Positions 1 through 9,745 of a stretch of DNA of 64,000 nt are shown piece by piece. The stretch's first letter is position 1, and each line of letters begins with the position of its first letter. The notes below the pieces were generated by a model. The model did no database searches, was not told the origin of the DNA, and was given only the letters and a program-made list of their open reading frames with translations. Source of the DNA: Chitinophagales bacterium (lineage in GTDB: Bacteria; Bacteroidota; Bacteroidia; Chitinophagales; Saprospiraceae). Where the stretch lies: positions 19,793 to 83,792 of the forward strand of contig JAAFJY010000037.1 of the NCBI GenBank assembly GCA_013299105.1, written 5' to 3'. A program made the position numbers and the translations under genes.

Positions 1-1319
1 TCGGCTTTGGGTCCTCCCTCGGCTTTTTCCAGATAGGTGGCATAGCGCTCGTTCATTTCAGGGTCTGAAAACTTGTTTTTTTCGCACGCTGCTTCTTGGT
101 ATTTCAAGGCTTCGGCATATTTGCCTTGGCGGTATAAGCCTACAGCATAGGTATCGGAGAACATATCGATCGAGCCTTCCAAGCCTTGCTGGTAATTTTT
201 CAAGGTACTGTAATATGGTTTGCTGGCAACTGCATCTTTATGTGCAGCTTGCAACAAATCAATAGACTTTTTAGACATGGCGGAACCTTTTTCCAGGTCT
301 TCTACTTTTACTTCATTGGTAATTCCTTCGCCCAACATTGACCAGGCGAGGCTATTGAGCATGCCAGCTTGTCGAGATTTGTCGCTCATCAGGCTGAAGT
401 ACTTGTCGAAGTTCGCCCAATCCTTTTGTTTGGCATAAAGGTTGGCAAGGCTCATGGCCATGTTGCCCAAATCAACACTTTCAGTCGGCAAAGCAGGCAG
501 TAAGCGCCACTCATTGAACAAAGCCAGTTTTTTGTCCAACTCTTTTTCCTTGTTAAATCGAACCCTAACATCATTTTTGACAATCTTGCCTTTGGGGTAC
601 TTCTTTTTGGCGATTTCCAGTAAAGCCATTGATTCTTCCTTCTTTCCCAAAACTTCAAGCATATTGTAGGCCAGGTTCATCTGCTCTTCATCTACTTTTT
701 TGTCGTTTTGCAAAGCCAGTGCATGAGCACTCAACTGTTGGATCAATTTTTCATCTTTTTTTTGCACGGCCATTCGGCTGAAGTATGGCATAAAGCGAGG
801 ATCTTTCTGTACCGAAGCATCGCTCTCAAACAAACTCTTGGCACCTGAGTATGCTTTATCCAGGTTCCTTTCAAGGCCCACTATGCTGGCCGCATCCGAT
901 AGCGCAATGATCTCGCTTACTTTGGCTCCTGGAGCCAGCGTTTTACGATCCGTTTTATAAATTGGGATAGAAAATCCCCTACCCTCATTGTTTTCTCTCT
1001 TCTCTCCAATCTTGTTCTGAAATCCTATTTGAAGCAAGTTGGCATCTTTCGGCACAACAAATTCTGCAAAGAAACCAGCATTATCGGGTACAAAATCCAG
1101 ATCCATCACTTGAAATGGTCCAGGAATTGTTTTATCATTGAACACAACAGCCAGCGCGTCCAGCTTTTCCACCCCCGCCAAAATGCTGTTTTGCATGTGA
1201 AACTGCAAGCGGATTTTTTCTCCAGGAATAGGATTTTCGGGCTGCCAAGTCAGAATTTGAGCCTGAATGAGGCTGGTAAATGAAATAAAAAGTAGAAAAG
1301 CGGGGATGATGCGCTTCAT
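1..1319 (-). CDS. Secreted protein of unknown family, C-terminus cut by window edge
   Basis: The reading frame is open from an ATG at 1317-1319 to the window edge without a stop, giving about 439 residues of an incomplete protein. It starts with a clear signal peptide (MKRIIPAFLLFISF...IQA, about 21 residues), so the product is exported. Residues 22-110 look like a beta-rich Ig-like domain. After that the chain is helical, with TPR-like spacing (for example LYRQGKYAEALKYQEAACEKN near the cut end). Bacteroidota thiol-disulfide proteins of this layout often end in a TlpA/thioredoxin domain, but that part would lie outside the window, so no function is assigned. Copy A of the long-hairpin repeat lies 60 bp upstream of the start. 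Confidence 0.75.
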   Translation of the reverse strand, partial: MKRIIPAFLLFISFTSLIQAQILTWQPENPIPGEKIRLQFHMQNSILAGVEKLDALAVVFNDKTIPGPFQVMDLDFVPDNAGFFAEFVVPKDANLLQIGFQNKIGEKRENNEGRGFSIPIYKTDRKTLAPGAKVSEIIALSDAASIVGLERNLDKAYSGAKSLFESDASVQKDPRFMPYFSRMAVQKKDEKLIQQLSAHALALQNDKKVDEEQMNLAYNMLEVLGKKEESMALLEIAKKKYPKGKIVKNDVRVRFNKEKELDKKLALFNEWRLLPALPTESVDLGNMAMSLANLYAKQKDWANFDKYFSLMSDKSRQAGMLNSLAWSMLGEGITNEVKVEDLEKGSAMSKKSIDLLQAAHKDAVASKPYYSTLKNYQQGLEGSIDMFSDTYAVGLYRQGKYAEALKYQEAACEKNKFSDPEMNERYATYLEKAEGGPKA

Positions 1320-1926
1320 AGTAAGAGTTTTTGGTTGGAAATTTATGTCAACTTGAATTTGGTAATGGCAGGTACTTTGTATTTGAGCTTAAATAAAATG
1401 GACGTATTTGCTTTTGAGCTTTAGCAAAAAAAGAACACAACTTCGTTTCATACAGTTGTTTATCTTTTTTCACTAAACCCAAATCTGTCCACCTTATTTT
1501 TTTCGCTCCTTTGTCAAATGCCTATACCTTGCTCTAAAATTAGTACAAACAATTGTTACAATCAAGTACAAGGGAATGAAAGCGGCCTTTTTTATCACAA
1601 AGCCCGCTTTCATCCTCTTTATGGTCCAAGTTGAGCTGCCACTGGATAGGCTTACACTTCTCCGAAGCCCAAACTCGCCATCGGCCTCTAGTCTCTACAA
1701 AGCTTTGGGCTTCTTGCGAGGCGCGCTCGCTATGAAGATTTCAACGTAAGCGTCAACATTTCGTTACACGTTTTGGCATTTGGGAGGGGGCTATACTTCG
1801 ATCAAACTCAGGCATTAATTTACCAAACATGGAGAAACTATTGCATTCCTTGTTCACTGGTACGATGCCTCACAAAGCCTAAAACAAAGCCCCTCTCTTC
1901 AACCCTTCAACATTTCAACCCATCAA
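1320..1926. other. Intergenic region with hairpins and long-hairpin repeat copy A
   Basis: No credible gene is seen. It holds repeat copy A (1379-1509), a 10-bp inverted repeat ATGAAAGCGG/CCGCTTTCAT at 1576-1613, a weaker AAGCCCAAA/TTTGGGCTT pair around 1658-1712, and a TTGA-rich array that begins at the M20 peptidase stop codon. Confidence 0.6.
1379..1509 (-). repeat. Long imperfect palindrome, copy A
   Basis: One of five dispersed copies of a ~132-nt sequence. Read on the minus strand it begins GGAGCG, runs through AATAAGGTGGAC, GGTTTAG, AAAAAAGA and CAACT, turns, and returns through AGTTG, TCTTTTTTT, GCTAAA, GTCCATTTTATT and GCTCAAATAC. The two halves are imperfect reverse complements, so the single strand could fold into one long hairpin. 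This copy lacks one T after GAGCG. It lies 3' of the M20 peptidase gene and 60 bp before the next gene start. Confidence 0.85.
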
Positions 1927-1930
1927 CTAC
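1886..1930 (-). repeat. TTGA-rich degenerate tandem array at a gene end
   Basis: Starting at the M20 peptidase stop codon, the coding strand shows repeated units of the type TTGATGGG, TTGAAATG, TTGAAGGG, TTGAAGAG. The same kind of array begins at the stops of the M16, ffh, pspC-like and TonB genes in this window, always on the coding strand. Confidence 0.6.
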
Positions 1931-3468
1931 TTCATCAACATCACCCCTGCCAATTGCTCCAAGCTATCCCAGAGGTTTTGCAGCCTCACGTTTTCATTTT
2001 CGGCGTGTTGGTTGTTGTCGTGGTTCACCAGGCATACGCAGGCGACTTGGGCATTGAGGATTTTTTCGATCAAAAACAAAGGCAAGCTGCCGCCCGAAGT
2101 AGGTTCAATCACCACTTGCTTATTGGTCGTTTGTTTCACCGCCTTGATCAGGTCCTGGGCAATGGGCAAGTCGATGGGGGTGCGCTGGGCATTGTAGCCG
2201 CCTTTGCCCGCTGTGATTTTAGCGATTTTGGCATACTTTTGGCGCTCTTCATCCGTCGGCTCGCGGTCGATGACGTAGAACCCCTGCTTGCGCACATGCT
2301 CCTTCACCCTTTCAATTTGGCGCAGGTAATCGGTGCCCATCACCTGGCGCAGGTCCAGGGTTACGCTGGCTTCGGTGGGGATCACGTTGCGGGCATTTTC
2401 GCCTACATCTGCGCTGCGAATGCCGTTGATGTTGAGCGAGGGCATGCCGTAACTTTCTACCAAAGTTGGGGCCACTTTTTCGGGTTGAATGAAGCCCAAT
2501 TCTTTTTTCATCTGCTCGTCCACGGGTGGTACGGCGGCAATTTCAGCTTTTTCGCTGGCGCTCAGGGGCACTGCGTCTTTGTAAAAATCCTGGATCAGCA
2601 CCCGGCCTTCGTCGTCTTTCATGCTGGCCAGCAGGCGCACCAGTTGGTGGGCCGGGTTGGGAGCCCAGTTGCCATAATGGCCGCTGTGCAAGGGGCGTTT
2701 GGGGCCAAAGACGGTGATGTCCATGTTCACATCACCCCGCACACCGAAGCCCACTTTGGGTGCTCCAGTTTGGTGTACCGGACCGTCGGCGATGACCCAG
2801 AGGTCGGATTTGAGCAGTCCTTGGTGTTGGTCCAGGATTTCGCCCAGGTGCAAGGAGCCAATTTCTTCTTCGCCTTCAAAAAAGAACTTGAGGTTGCAAT
2901 TGGGCTTCTGGCCACTTTTGATTAGGGCATCGTAAGCATTGATAATCAGCATCACGCCCGCCTTGTCGTCCGAACTGCTGCGGCAGGATATGCGCCATTC
3001 GGGGTCGTAAGGCGTGCCTGGTGTAGGCTTGTCAATGATTTTCCCGCCTTTTTCCAGCGAAGTATTCATCAGCAAAGGTTGGTAAGGCGGCAGGTGTGGA
3101 GCCCATTTGTCGGGATTCACGGGCTGACCATCGTAATGCGCGTAAAGCACAATGGTGCGCTTGGCTCCGGGTACCAGCACTTCGCCATACACTGCGGGCG
3201 GAGTGCCAAAGGTTTGTGAGGGCAAAAGTTTGGCCTTGATGCCACGTTTTTCCAACATCGCCGCAATGAACTGGGCATTGCGCATGATGTTCTTTTTGTC
3301 GAAAGCAAAGTTGGGTATGGCCAAGAACTCGAAGTACTCGTCGAGGATCGCGTGCTCATTGGTCTTGCGGAATTGCCGCACTTTTTCGATGGCAGCATTT
3401 TGGGCCAACAAGGCGAAGTTCAAACACAAAAAGGTCAAAAGAACGAACGTTTTTTTCATGGCTTTCAC
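1927..3468 (-). CDS. Secreted M20-family metallopeptidase (dipeptidase-like)
   Basis: 513 residues. Residues 1-22 (MKAMKKTFVLLTFLCLNFAL...) form a signal peptide; a second start three codons later (MKK) is possible. The co-catalytic dizinc site of the M20 family is visible: H111-x-D113 in VLYAHYDGQPV, D167 in SSDDKAGV, the EGEEEIGS pair near residues 198-205, and a late histidine in VNHDNNQHAENE. The insert between these (about 235-370) is the usual lid/dimerisation domain. Length and motifs match carnosinase-type or CPG2-like exopeptidases, which remove residues from small peptides outside the cytoplasm. The exact substrate cannot be read from the sequence. It stands alone between two stretches that carry long-hairpin repeats. 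Confidence 0.88.
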   Translation of the reverse strand: MKAMKKTFVLLTFLCLNFALLAQNAAIEKVRQFRKTNEHAILDEYFEFLAIPNFAFDKKNIMRNAQFIAAMLEKRGIKAKLLPSQTFGTPPAVYGEVLVPGAKRTIVLYAHYDGQPVNPDKWAPHLPPYQPLLMNTSLEKGGKIIDKPTPGTPYDPEWRISCRSSSDDKAGVMLIINAYDALIKSGQKPNCNLKFFFEGEEEIGSLHLGEILDQHQGLLKSDLWVIADGPVHQTGAPKVGFGVRGDVNMDITVFGPKRPLHSGHYGNWAPNPAHQLVRLLASMKDDEGRVLIQDFYKDAVPLSASEKAEIAAVPPVDEQMKKELGFIQPEKVAPTLVESYGMPSLNINGIRSADVGENARNVIPTEASVTLDLRQVMGTDYLRQIERVKEHVRKQGFYVIDREPTDEERQKYAKIAKITAGKGGYNAQRTPIDLPIAQDLIKAVKQTTNKQVVIEPTSGGSLPLFLIEKILNAQVACVCLVNHDNNQHAENENVRLQNLWDSLEQLAGVMLMK

Positions 3469-4223
3469 AGCTTTTTTTGATGGACAATAAACCAGAGCAG
3501 CGGTTAGTAAGGAGCCACAAATAAATCATACCAATTTGCAACATCGTTGCCCTAGCTTGCCTCGCTATGCGAGGTGTTTTTAGCACACGGATTACACGGG
3601 TTGCACGGATTTTCACGGATTGCCATCATGATTTTGACCATGATTTTGACAAGCATTGCGCTTTGTATGCGTGAAAAAACGGTAAGCTTTATTTTTAACT
3701 CCTCAGTTAGTACAGCGTTTTTTAAGTTCTTGTAATTATCTCCCCTGCTGATTGGCGGAGGTGAATCCGCAAAAGGGCTGAGTTGCTTAACTTTTTAATG
3801 CAAAAACTCATCTACGATGGTTTAGCGAACTTAAAAAACAGACTAGTTAGTATTTGAGCTAAAATAAAATGGACGTATTTGCTTTTGAGGTTTAGTAAAA
3901 AAAGAACACAAATCCTTTCATCCAGTTGCTTTTCTTTTTTCACTAAACCCAAACCTGTCCACCTTATTTTTTTACGCTCCCTAGTATGCTTTGATACAGG
4001 GTCAAATTTGGCCGTATGATACCAAATCACTGGAGATTTTGTGCAAAAAAGCAAAAGTTTTGTAAAAATGACAAAGCGTATTTTTTGAACAACAAAAGAA
4101 GGCAAAGGAAACAAAAGAGCCAAAAGAACTTAGTGACAATGACTGAACAATAGTTCTCATTACACTATCCTGAGCTCCTCATTAACAACTAACCATTAAC
4201 AACTAACCATTAACAATTAACCA
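3469..4223. other. 755-bp intergenic region with repeats
   Basis: No gene is supported. It contains direct repeats of CACGGATT (3586-3621), long-hairpin repeat copy B (3850-3981) and a 14-bp tandem repeat that ends at the M16 stop codon (4180-4227). The open frames here run through the repeat and have no coding character. Confidence 0.55.
3850..3981 (-). repeat. Long imperfect palindrome, copy B
   Basis: A near-consensus copy of the five-member family, minus orientation, 243 bp after the M16 protease stop codon. Arm pairs are GAGC/GCTC, AATAAGGTGGAC/GTCCATTTTATT (two mismatched pairs), GGTTTAG/TAAACC and CAACT with its partner, around a small apical loop near GGATGAAAGGA. Confidence 0.88.
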
Positions 4224-4227
4224 TTAC
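4180..4227 (-). repeat. 14-bp tandem repeat at M16 gene end
   Basis: Plus-strand unit CATTAACAACTAAC occurs about 3.4 times, the last unit diverged, and the array overlaps the TAA stop of the M16 protease. On the coding strand it reads GTTAGTTGTTAATG. Confidence 0.85.
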
Positions 4228-7052
4228 CCTCCGCCCTCAGGTTTCAACACCAAAATCATGCGGTTCTCGCCGCTCAAATATCGTTTTGCAGCGTCCATCA
4301 AATCCTGGGTTTTGAGGCTGTCAATCAGCTCTTTGTAACGTGTCTGGCGCAGGCCATCCAAATTCCGATTTTCTTTGTAGCGGGTCAGCAACTGGATGAG
4401 CCAGAAGGAATTCTCTTGCTCGGCTTTGAGGCGATTTTGCCATTGAGTCGACTTGATTTTTTCTAACAAGGGCAGGTCTGGGCCCACCATTTTAAAGCGT
4501 TCAAACACTTGCAGAGCCTTGTCGATCAGTTCTTTCCAGCGACCAGGCTCTGTGTTGAAGGTCAAAGTCAGGCGAAAAGTAGAATCCGGCAAAACCTCTG
4601 GGCTTCCCGTGAGGTTGAGGCTGTACACGCCGCTTTCTTCCTCCCGTAGGTTTTCGCGCAGGCTGATCTGCAAGGCGCTCATCAAAGCGTTGAACACATA
4701 ACGGCTGCGGGCATCAGTCGTCATTCTGCCATGATAAGTCAGTTCAACATAGGCTTTGGGTGCCATGCCTCCTTGCAAAACCGTATCCATCTGGCCATTT
4801 CTCATGCGAATGCCCAGGTCGCGGTAAGTTTCCTTTCTTTGTTGGGTGGGTAAATTGCCGAGGTAGCGGCCTGCCAGTTCAATCGCCTTTTCCAGTTCAA
4901 AATCCCCCACCAGCACAAACACATTGCCATTGGCATCTCCATAGCGCTCCCGGTACACCTGGGACATGGTTCCGATGCTGATTTTTTCCAAATCTTCCTT
5001 GGTAGGCAAGCGACGGCGTAGGTTATTTTGGAATTTTATTTTTTGTTTTTGATCGGCAAAAGCATAATATGGGTTAGTGAGCATGTTGCGCAAGACCCCT
5101 TCTTGGCGCTGCAAAAAAGAATGCAAAGCCATGCTGTCAAAACGCGGTTTGGTGTAAAACAAATAGGTCAGGGTCAGTAGTTCTTCCAGTTCTTTCCGGG
5201 AACAAGAGCCCGTAAAACCCTCGTCCAATTCTCCCAAGTATGGGCTGAGGATCATGCTTTTTCCACTCAACTTCTTTTGGTAATTGACCTGGTTGTATTC
5301 TGCTACGCCGCTTTGGTTCATGATTTCTGACAAGTAGATGGCGTTGGGATACAGTTCATCCGACACTTGTGAATGCCCACCAGGGCTGCTGCTTTGCATC
5401 AAAACCTGGTCTTCTTTGAAGCCACTTGGGCGCAGTACTACTTTCACCCCATTGGCGAAATCGACCTCCGTAACGCCAAATTCTGCATACATTTTCCTGG
5501 AAATGGGCGCTTGTGGCAGAGGCAGCTGGGTAAGCCAAGGCTTTTCCTTAAAATCCTCGGTGTAGGGTGTGATCGGCGTATTGGACAAGCTATCCAGGCG
5601 CTTGCGGATGTAGTCCAACTGGATCAAACGGTCTTTTTCCTTGTGAGGACCCGTCACAACCAAGTTTTCCTGGCGGCCTCGAAATGTAGTTTTGGTAAAT
5701 TCATTGAGCTCATACAAATTGATCTTTTCTAAAACCGCTTTGCTCAACCTGTAAGTCTGCTGGGCGGAAGGATAAGGTCGATTCTCCAAAAAGGCCTGTA
5801 CCAGTCGGTCGGCGATGAGGTTGGAGTTGGTAGTCAATGGGGCGTTGGCTTCGCGGCCCAGGTTTTGCAGAATTTCTTCTTTTTGGCGTTTCAGTTCACC
5901 CGGCAGAAAACCATGTTGTCGAGCGCGGATGGCTTCAGTCCACACACTTTCCAAGGCCGGCACCAGTTTTTCTGAGGTAGTGAACACCGAAATGGAGTAC
6001 ACCTCGTTTTCGCCCCAATCGCTGCCCAAGCCCAAGCCAGCGAAAGTAAATGGCGGGTTGGATTGTTGTTGCACATCAATCATGCGGCGATTGACGATGC
6101 CATTGTACAGGCTCTCGATCAGGTTTTGGCGCAAGTCACGTAGCCGGTATTGTGAAGGTTTAGCTGGGTTTTTGACATACAAATAGGCTTGGGTAAAAGG
6201 CGCTTCCGGGTCGGTTACGGTTACGTCTTTGCGTTCTTTGCGCAAAGGAACGTCATGGCGCTGGGGTTTTTGCTCCAAATAACTATTGAGTACTGAAAAC
6301 TGGCTGATGATTTTTTTCTCCACTTGCCAGGGGTCAAAATCGCCTACTACCACCAGGGCCATGTTTTCAGCATGGTACCATTTGAAATAAAAATCCTGAA
6401 GCGATTTACGGGTAGCTTTTCTGATGATTGCAGTATCCCCGATCGGCATGCGCTGCAAGTGGCGGGCACCAAAATACACGATTGGAAAATAAGCGTTTTC
6501 CATGCGTTGGGTGTAGTTCAGGCGATTGCGCCATTCAGAGAGGATGATGCCCTTCTCTTTTTCAACTTCCAATGAGTCGAAAGTCAAGCCATAGGCCCAA
6601 TCCTCCAAGATCAGCAGGCCGTTGCCCAGTTGGGTGGTGTCATTGCTGCGCACTTGCAGTTGATAAACCGTTTCCTTGAAATTGGTGTAGGCATTTAAGT
6701 CGGCCCCGAAGCGCATACCCGTGCCTTCCAAATAGTGGATCAGGTCATTTTTGGGAAAATTGCGCGTGCCATTGAAGGCCATGTGCTCCACAAAATGGGC
6801 ATATCCGCGTTGTTCCTCGCTTTCTTGCAGCGAGCCCGTTTTGACAATGAGTCGAAACTCAGCAATGTTGTGCGGCTTGGGATTGGCTTTGATGAAATAG
6901 GTCAGGCCATTGGGTAGTTTACCCGTAATCACCGTAGAGTCAGAGGGTATTCTTTGTTTCCAATCAATTTGCGCATGGCTGGAAAATGACAACAGCATAC
7001 CCATCACGAGGACCGGTATGCTGTTGTAGGTATTTGATGGTAGCCGCTTCAT
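4224..7052 (-). CDS. Exported M16 zinc protease, two-domain (insulinase/PqqL-like)
   Basis: 942 residues with an N-terminal signal peptide ending near SHAQ (residue 28). The inverted zinc motif H86-F-V-E89-H90 lies in YAHFVEHMAFNGT, and the distal glutamate ligand is E166 in EVEKEKGIILSEW, 76 residues after H90 as expected for M16. Residues ~40-480 form the catalytic M16 half. Residues ~510-930 form a second M16-like half without the zinc motif, as in PqqL and pitrilysin. Members degrade peptides in the periplasm or at the cell surface. It follows ffh on the same strand with a 138-bp gap, so co-transcription is possible but not shown. Its stop codon is embedded in a 14-bp tandem repeat. Confidence 0.92.
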   Translation of the reverse strand: MKRLPSNTYNSIPVLVMGMLLSFSSHAQIDWKQRIPSDSTVITGKLPNGLTYFIKANPKPHNIAEFRLIVKTGSLQESEEQRGYAHFVEHMAFNGTRNFPKNDLIHYLEGTGMRFGADLNAYTNFKETVYQLQVRSNDTTQLGNGLLILEDWAYGLTFDSLEVEKEKGIILSEWRNRLNYTQRMENAYFPIVYFGARHLQRMPIGDTAIIRKATRKSLQDFYFKWYHAENMALVVVGDFDPWQVEKKIISQFSVLNSYLEQKPQRHDVPLRKERKDVTVTDPEAPFTQAYLYVKNPAKPSQYRLRDLRQNLIESLYNGIVNRRMIDVQQQSNPPFTFAGLGLGSDWGENEVYSISVFTTSEKLVPALESVWTEAIRARQHGFLPGELKRQKEEILQNLGREANAPLTTNSNLIADRLVQAFLENRPYPSAQQTYRLSKAVLEKINLYELNEFTKTTFRGRQENLVVTGPHKEKDRLIQLDYIRKRLDSLSNTPITPYTEDFKEKPWLTQLPLPQAPISRKMYAEFGVTEVDFANGVKVVLRPSGFKEDQVLMQSSSPGGHSQVSDELYPNAIYLSEIMNQSGVAEYNQVNYQKKLSGKSMILSPYLGELDEGFTGSCSRKELEELLTLTYLFYTKPRFDSMALHSFLQRQEGVLRNMLTNPYYAFADQKQKIKFQNNLRRRLPTKEDLEKISIGTMSQVYRERYGDANGNVFVLVGDFELEKAIELAGRYLGNLPTQQRKETYRDLGIRMRNGQMDTVLQGGMAPKAYVELTYHGRMTTDARSRYVFNALMSALQISLRENLREEESGVYSLNLTGSPEVLPDSTFRLTLTFNTEPGRWKELIDKALQVFERFKMVGPDLPLLEKIKSTQWQNRLKAEQENSFWLIQLLTRYKENRNLDGLRQTRYKELIDSLKTQDLMDAAKRYLSGENRMILVLKPEGGG

Positions 7053-7170
7053 GGTCAGGGTATTTGAACCCTTGAATATACGTGGCTAAATTGAGTATTG
7101 TGGTAAAAATTTAGCTTTTGACTCAGAATTGCCTTTTTTGAGTAGCCTCTCGTTTTGAGGTCTCCTAAAC

Positions 7171-7192
7171 CACTCAACTCCTCAACTCTCTT
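7171..7192 (-). repeat. TTGA-type short array at ffh stop
   Basis: Immediately after the ffh stop the coding strand reads GAGAGTTGAGGAGTTGAG, two GAGTTGAG units. Same type and strand as the arrays after the M20, pspC-like and TonB genes. Confidence 0.5.
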
Positions 7193-8543
7193 ACCGTTTG
7201 CCAAAGCGTGAGCGCCCACCAGGCATTTGGCCACCACCGCCACTAAAGCCAGGCATTTTACTCATTTTGTGCATCATCTTGCTCATTTCCTCAAATTGCT
7301 TGATGAAGAGGTTCACGTCGTTCAGGGTGCGGCCACAACCTTTTGCGATGCGGGTTTTGCGACTCATGTTCAAAAGGTCAGGATTGGCGCGTTCTTTTGG
7401 CGTCATCGACTGGATAATGGCTTCCACTTTGACGAAAGCCTTGTCGTCGATTTCTAAATCTTGGGTTATCTTTGACATGCCGGGCACCATGCCCATTAAA
7501 CTTTTCAAGTCACCCATTTTTTTGATCTGGTTGATCTGGGCCATGAAGTCGTTGTAGTCGAACTTGTTGCGCATGATTTTGCGCTCCAGGTCCTTGGCCA
7601 GTTTTTCGTCAAACTGGTTCTGGGCTTTTTCTACAAAACTGAGGATATCGCCCATGCCCAGGATGCGTTGGGCCATACGATCGGGGTAAAAAACGTCGAG
7701 GGTATCCATCTTTTCGCCTGAACTGACAAATTTGATAGGTTTGCCTACTGTATATTTGACCGAAAGGGCTGCACCACCACGGGTATCACCATCGAGTTTG
7801 GTGAGTACAACGCCGTCGAAATTGATGGTTTCGTTGAAGGCTTGGGCGGTATTTACAGCATCCTGGCCAGTCATCGAATCGACGACGAACAGGGTTTCCT
7901 GAGGCAGGATAGCGTTTTTGATGTCGGCAATTTCCTTCATCATTTCTTCATCCACTGCCAAGCGACCTGCGGTATCCACGATCACCACATCGCACTTGTT
8001 TTCTTGGGCAAACTGGATGCCTTTGAGCGCGATTTGCACCGGATTTTTGTTCTCCGGTTCTTTGTAAATCTTTGCACCTACTTGCTCGGCTACCACCGTC
8101 AACTGGTCCATCGCCGCCGGGCGATACACGTCACAGGCAACCAATACTGGGTTCTTTTTCTTGGTAGTTTTCAGCCAATGGGCCAATTTACCACTGAACG
8201 TAGTTTTACCAGAACCTTGCAAACCCGCAATCAAAATCACTGTAGGGTTGCCAGTAAGGTTCAGCCCCGCAGCTTGGCCGCCCATGAGGTCGGTCAGCTC
8301 GTCAGATACGATTTTGACCATCAACTGGCCTGGGGAAACGGCCTTGAGTACGTTTTCAGAACCCAGGGCCTTGTCCTTCACCCGGTCGGTGAAGTCCTTG
8401 GCAATTTTATAGTTCACGTCAGCGTCCACCAAAGCCCGGCGGATTTCCTTGATGGAAGTTGCGACGTTGATTTCCGTCAATTTGTTTTCGCCCTTGACCA
8501 CTTTCAAGGCGCTCTCCAAACGATCACTTAAATTCTGAAACAT
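7191..8543 (-). CDS. ffh: Signal recognition particle protein Ffh
   Basis: 450 residues, full length. The N-terminal helical bundle (residues 1-90) is followed by the G domain with G1 GLQGSGKTT (107-115), G3 DTAGR (190-194) and G4 TKLDGD (248-253). The M domain (about 300-430) contains the GMVPGMSK region and ends in a methionine- and glycine-rich tail (MMHKMSKMPGFSGGGG). Ffh binds 4.5S RNA and signal peptides and delivers nascent membrane proteins to FtsY. The start codon matches the family N-terminus, and a TATCTTTG box lies 64 bp upstream. The 4.5S RNA gene itself was not seen in this window. Confidence 0.98.
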   Translation of the reverse strand: MFQNLSDRLESALKVVKGENKLTEINVATSIKEIRRALVDADVNYKIAKDFTDRVKDKALGSENVLKAVSPGQLMVKIVSDELTDLMGGQAAGLNLTGNPTVILIAGLQGSGKTTFSGKLAHWLKTTKKKNPVLVACDVYRPAAMDQLTVVAEQVGAKIYKEPENKNPVQIALKGIQFAQENKCDVVIVDTAGRLAVDEEMMKEIADIKNAILPQETLFVVDSMTGQDAVNTAQAFNETINFDGVVLTKLDGDTRGGAALSVKYTVGKPIKFVSSGEKMDTLDVFYPDRMAQRILGMGDILSFVEKAQNQFDEKLAKDLERKIMRNKFDYNDFMAQINQIKKMGDLKSLMGMVPGMSKITQDLEIDDKAFVKVEAIIQSMTPKERANPDLLNMSRKTRIAKGCGRTLNDVNLFIKQFEEMSKMMHKMSKMPGFSGGGGQMPGGRSRFGKR

Positions 8544-8606
8544 GTATGTCGGTGTATTGAAGGGAAGAAAAAACCCTTTTTATTTCTGAATTAACTTTCA
8601 GGCGTG

Positions 8607-8614
8607 CAAAGATA
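8607..8614 (-). promoter_or_regulatory. Promoter -7 box for ffh
   Basis: TATCTTTG on the minus strand matches the Bacteroidota TAnnTTTG box, 64 bp before the ffh ATG. No clear TTTG -33 element is found at the expected distance. Confidence 0.5.
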
Positions 8615-8734
8615 GGGGATAATCTGGTTTTGACAGTCTATTTTTTAGGTAAAACTGAGTAAAAAAGCTACCTTGAAGGGCAGTTTTCGATCAATGCCCT
8701 GACTCATTCGTCCATTTTCAACCATCCATGTGCT

Positions 8735-9745
8735 ATGTTACGTTTACTTTCGCTTTGCATGCTGTTATTTTTGGGTAAAAACTTGACTGCTCAAGCGCCC
8801 AGCGAGCATTCGGTCAAGACCTTGCGGCAATTTACCTCTTCGCTCGATGAAGACCAAAAAGCCAAGGTTTTTTACCCTTTTGAAAATGTGGAACGCCTGG
8901 ATTGGAACATCCTGCCCGTTGCTGACAAGGCCCGCCCTGGTTTGGCCATCAAAGCCATGAACGAAAAGCAACGCAAACTCTTGGAAAAAGTCCTGCATTC
9001 CTGGTGCAGCGAGTTGGGCTACCTCAAGCTTCAGCAAATTGTGGCCCTCGAAAACGTGCTGCGCGAAATGGAAGGCCCCGCCCGCCGCGACCCCGATCAG
9101 TATTGCATTGCGGTGTTCGGCAACCTGGGCTCCGAGCTCTGGGGCTGGAAATTTGAAGGCCACCACATCTCCCTCAATTTTACGATTGTAGATGGCAAAA
9201 TCGCTTGCGAACCCTGGTTTTTTGGCGCAAATCCCGCAGAAGTAAGGCAAGGTGTGCAAAAAGGCACCAGGGTTTTGGCCAAAGAAGAAGACCTGGCCCT
9301 GGCCTTGGTGAATGGCCTGGATGAACAACAACGCAAAGTAGCCATCTTGAAACCCAAAACCGACAATGAGATTGCCACCCGTGATGTCAGTGAGATCAAA
9401 CCCATCGAGCCTTCAGGCTTGGATTTTGGCCTGCTCAACAGTGTCCAGCAAAAACAATTGGTTGAAATCATCCACACTTACCTGGCTTCTATGCCCGATG
9501 ATTTGGCCAAAGCTCGGCACGCTTTGATCGATAAAAACGGCTTTCAAAACCTTACTTTCGCCTGGACAGGCACCCTCGACCGCTCCAGTGGGCATTATTA
9601 CCGCATCCAAGGCCCAAGCTTTTTGATCGAGTTCGACAATTCCCAAAACAATGCCAACCACATCCACGCCGTGTGGCGCGATTTCAAAGGCGATTTTGGA
9701 CGGGATTTGCTAAGGGAACATTACCAGGCAATGCACAAGGAATGA
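8735..9745 (+). CDS. Exported DUF3500 family protein
   Basis: 336 residues with a signal peptide (MLRLLSLCMLLFLGKNLTAQ). The rest matches the DUF3500 pattern as I know it: WNILPVADKARPGLAIKAM, then CIAVFGNLG...WGWKFEGHHISLNF with tryptophans and histidines around residues 125-145, PWFFGANPAEVRQG, and a C-terminal NHIHAVWRDFKGDFGRDLL. The biochemical role of DUF3500 is unknown, so no reaction is proposed. The gene is transcribed divergently from ffh, and a near-consensus TACCTTGA box lies at about 8669. The next gene on the strand starts 159 bp downstream and has its own promoter-like box. Confidence 0.82.
   Translation: MLRLLSLCMLLFLGKNLTAQAPSEHSVKTLRQFTSSLDEDQKAKVFYPFENVERLDWNILPVADKARPGLAIKAMNEKQRKLLEKVLHSWCSELGYLKLQQIVALENVLREMEGPARRDPDQYCIAVFGNLGSELWGWKFEGHHISLNFTIVDGKIACEPWFFGANPAEVRQGVQKGTRVLAKEEDLALALVNGLDEQQRKVAILKPKTDNEIATRDVSEIKPIEPSGLDFGLLNSVQQKQLVEIIHTYLASMPDDLAKARHALIDKNGFQNLTFAWTGTLDRSSGHYYRIQGPSFLIEFDNSQNNANHIHAVWRDFKGDFGRDLLREHYQAMHKE

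Noticed and set aside
1954..2925. 323-codon plus-strand frame over the M20 peptidase gene
   Set aside because: It is the antisense of a well-supported peptidase gene with full catalytic motifs, and its translation has no family features.
3812..4123. Peptides read through the long-hairpin repeats (RERKKIRW...LVKKEKQLDER type) at 3.8, 30.3 and 54.1 kb
   Set aside because: The shared peptide only reflects the shared DNA. Copies A and D have frame breaks or stops in it and copy E a frame change, so the frame is not conserved.
7842..8531. 229-codon frame opposite ffh
   Set aside because: Antisense shadow of a conserved Ffh gene.
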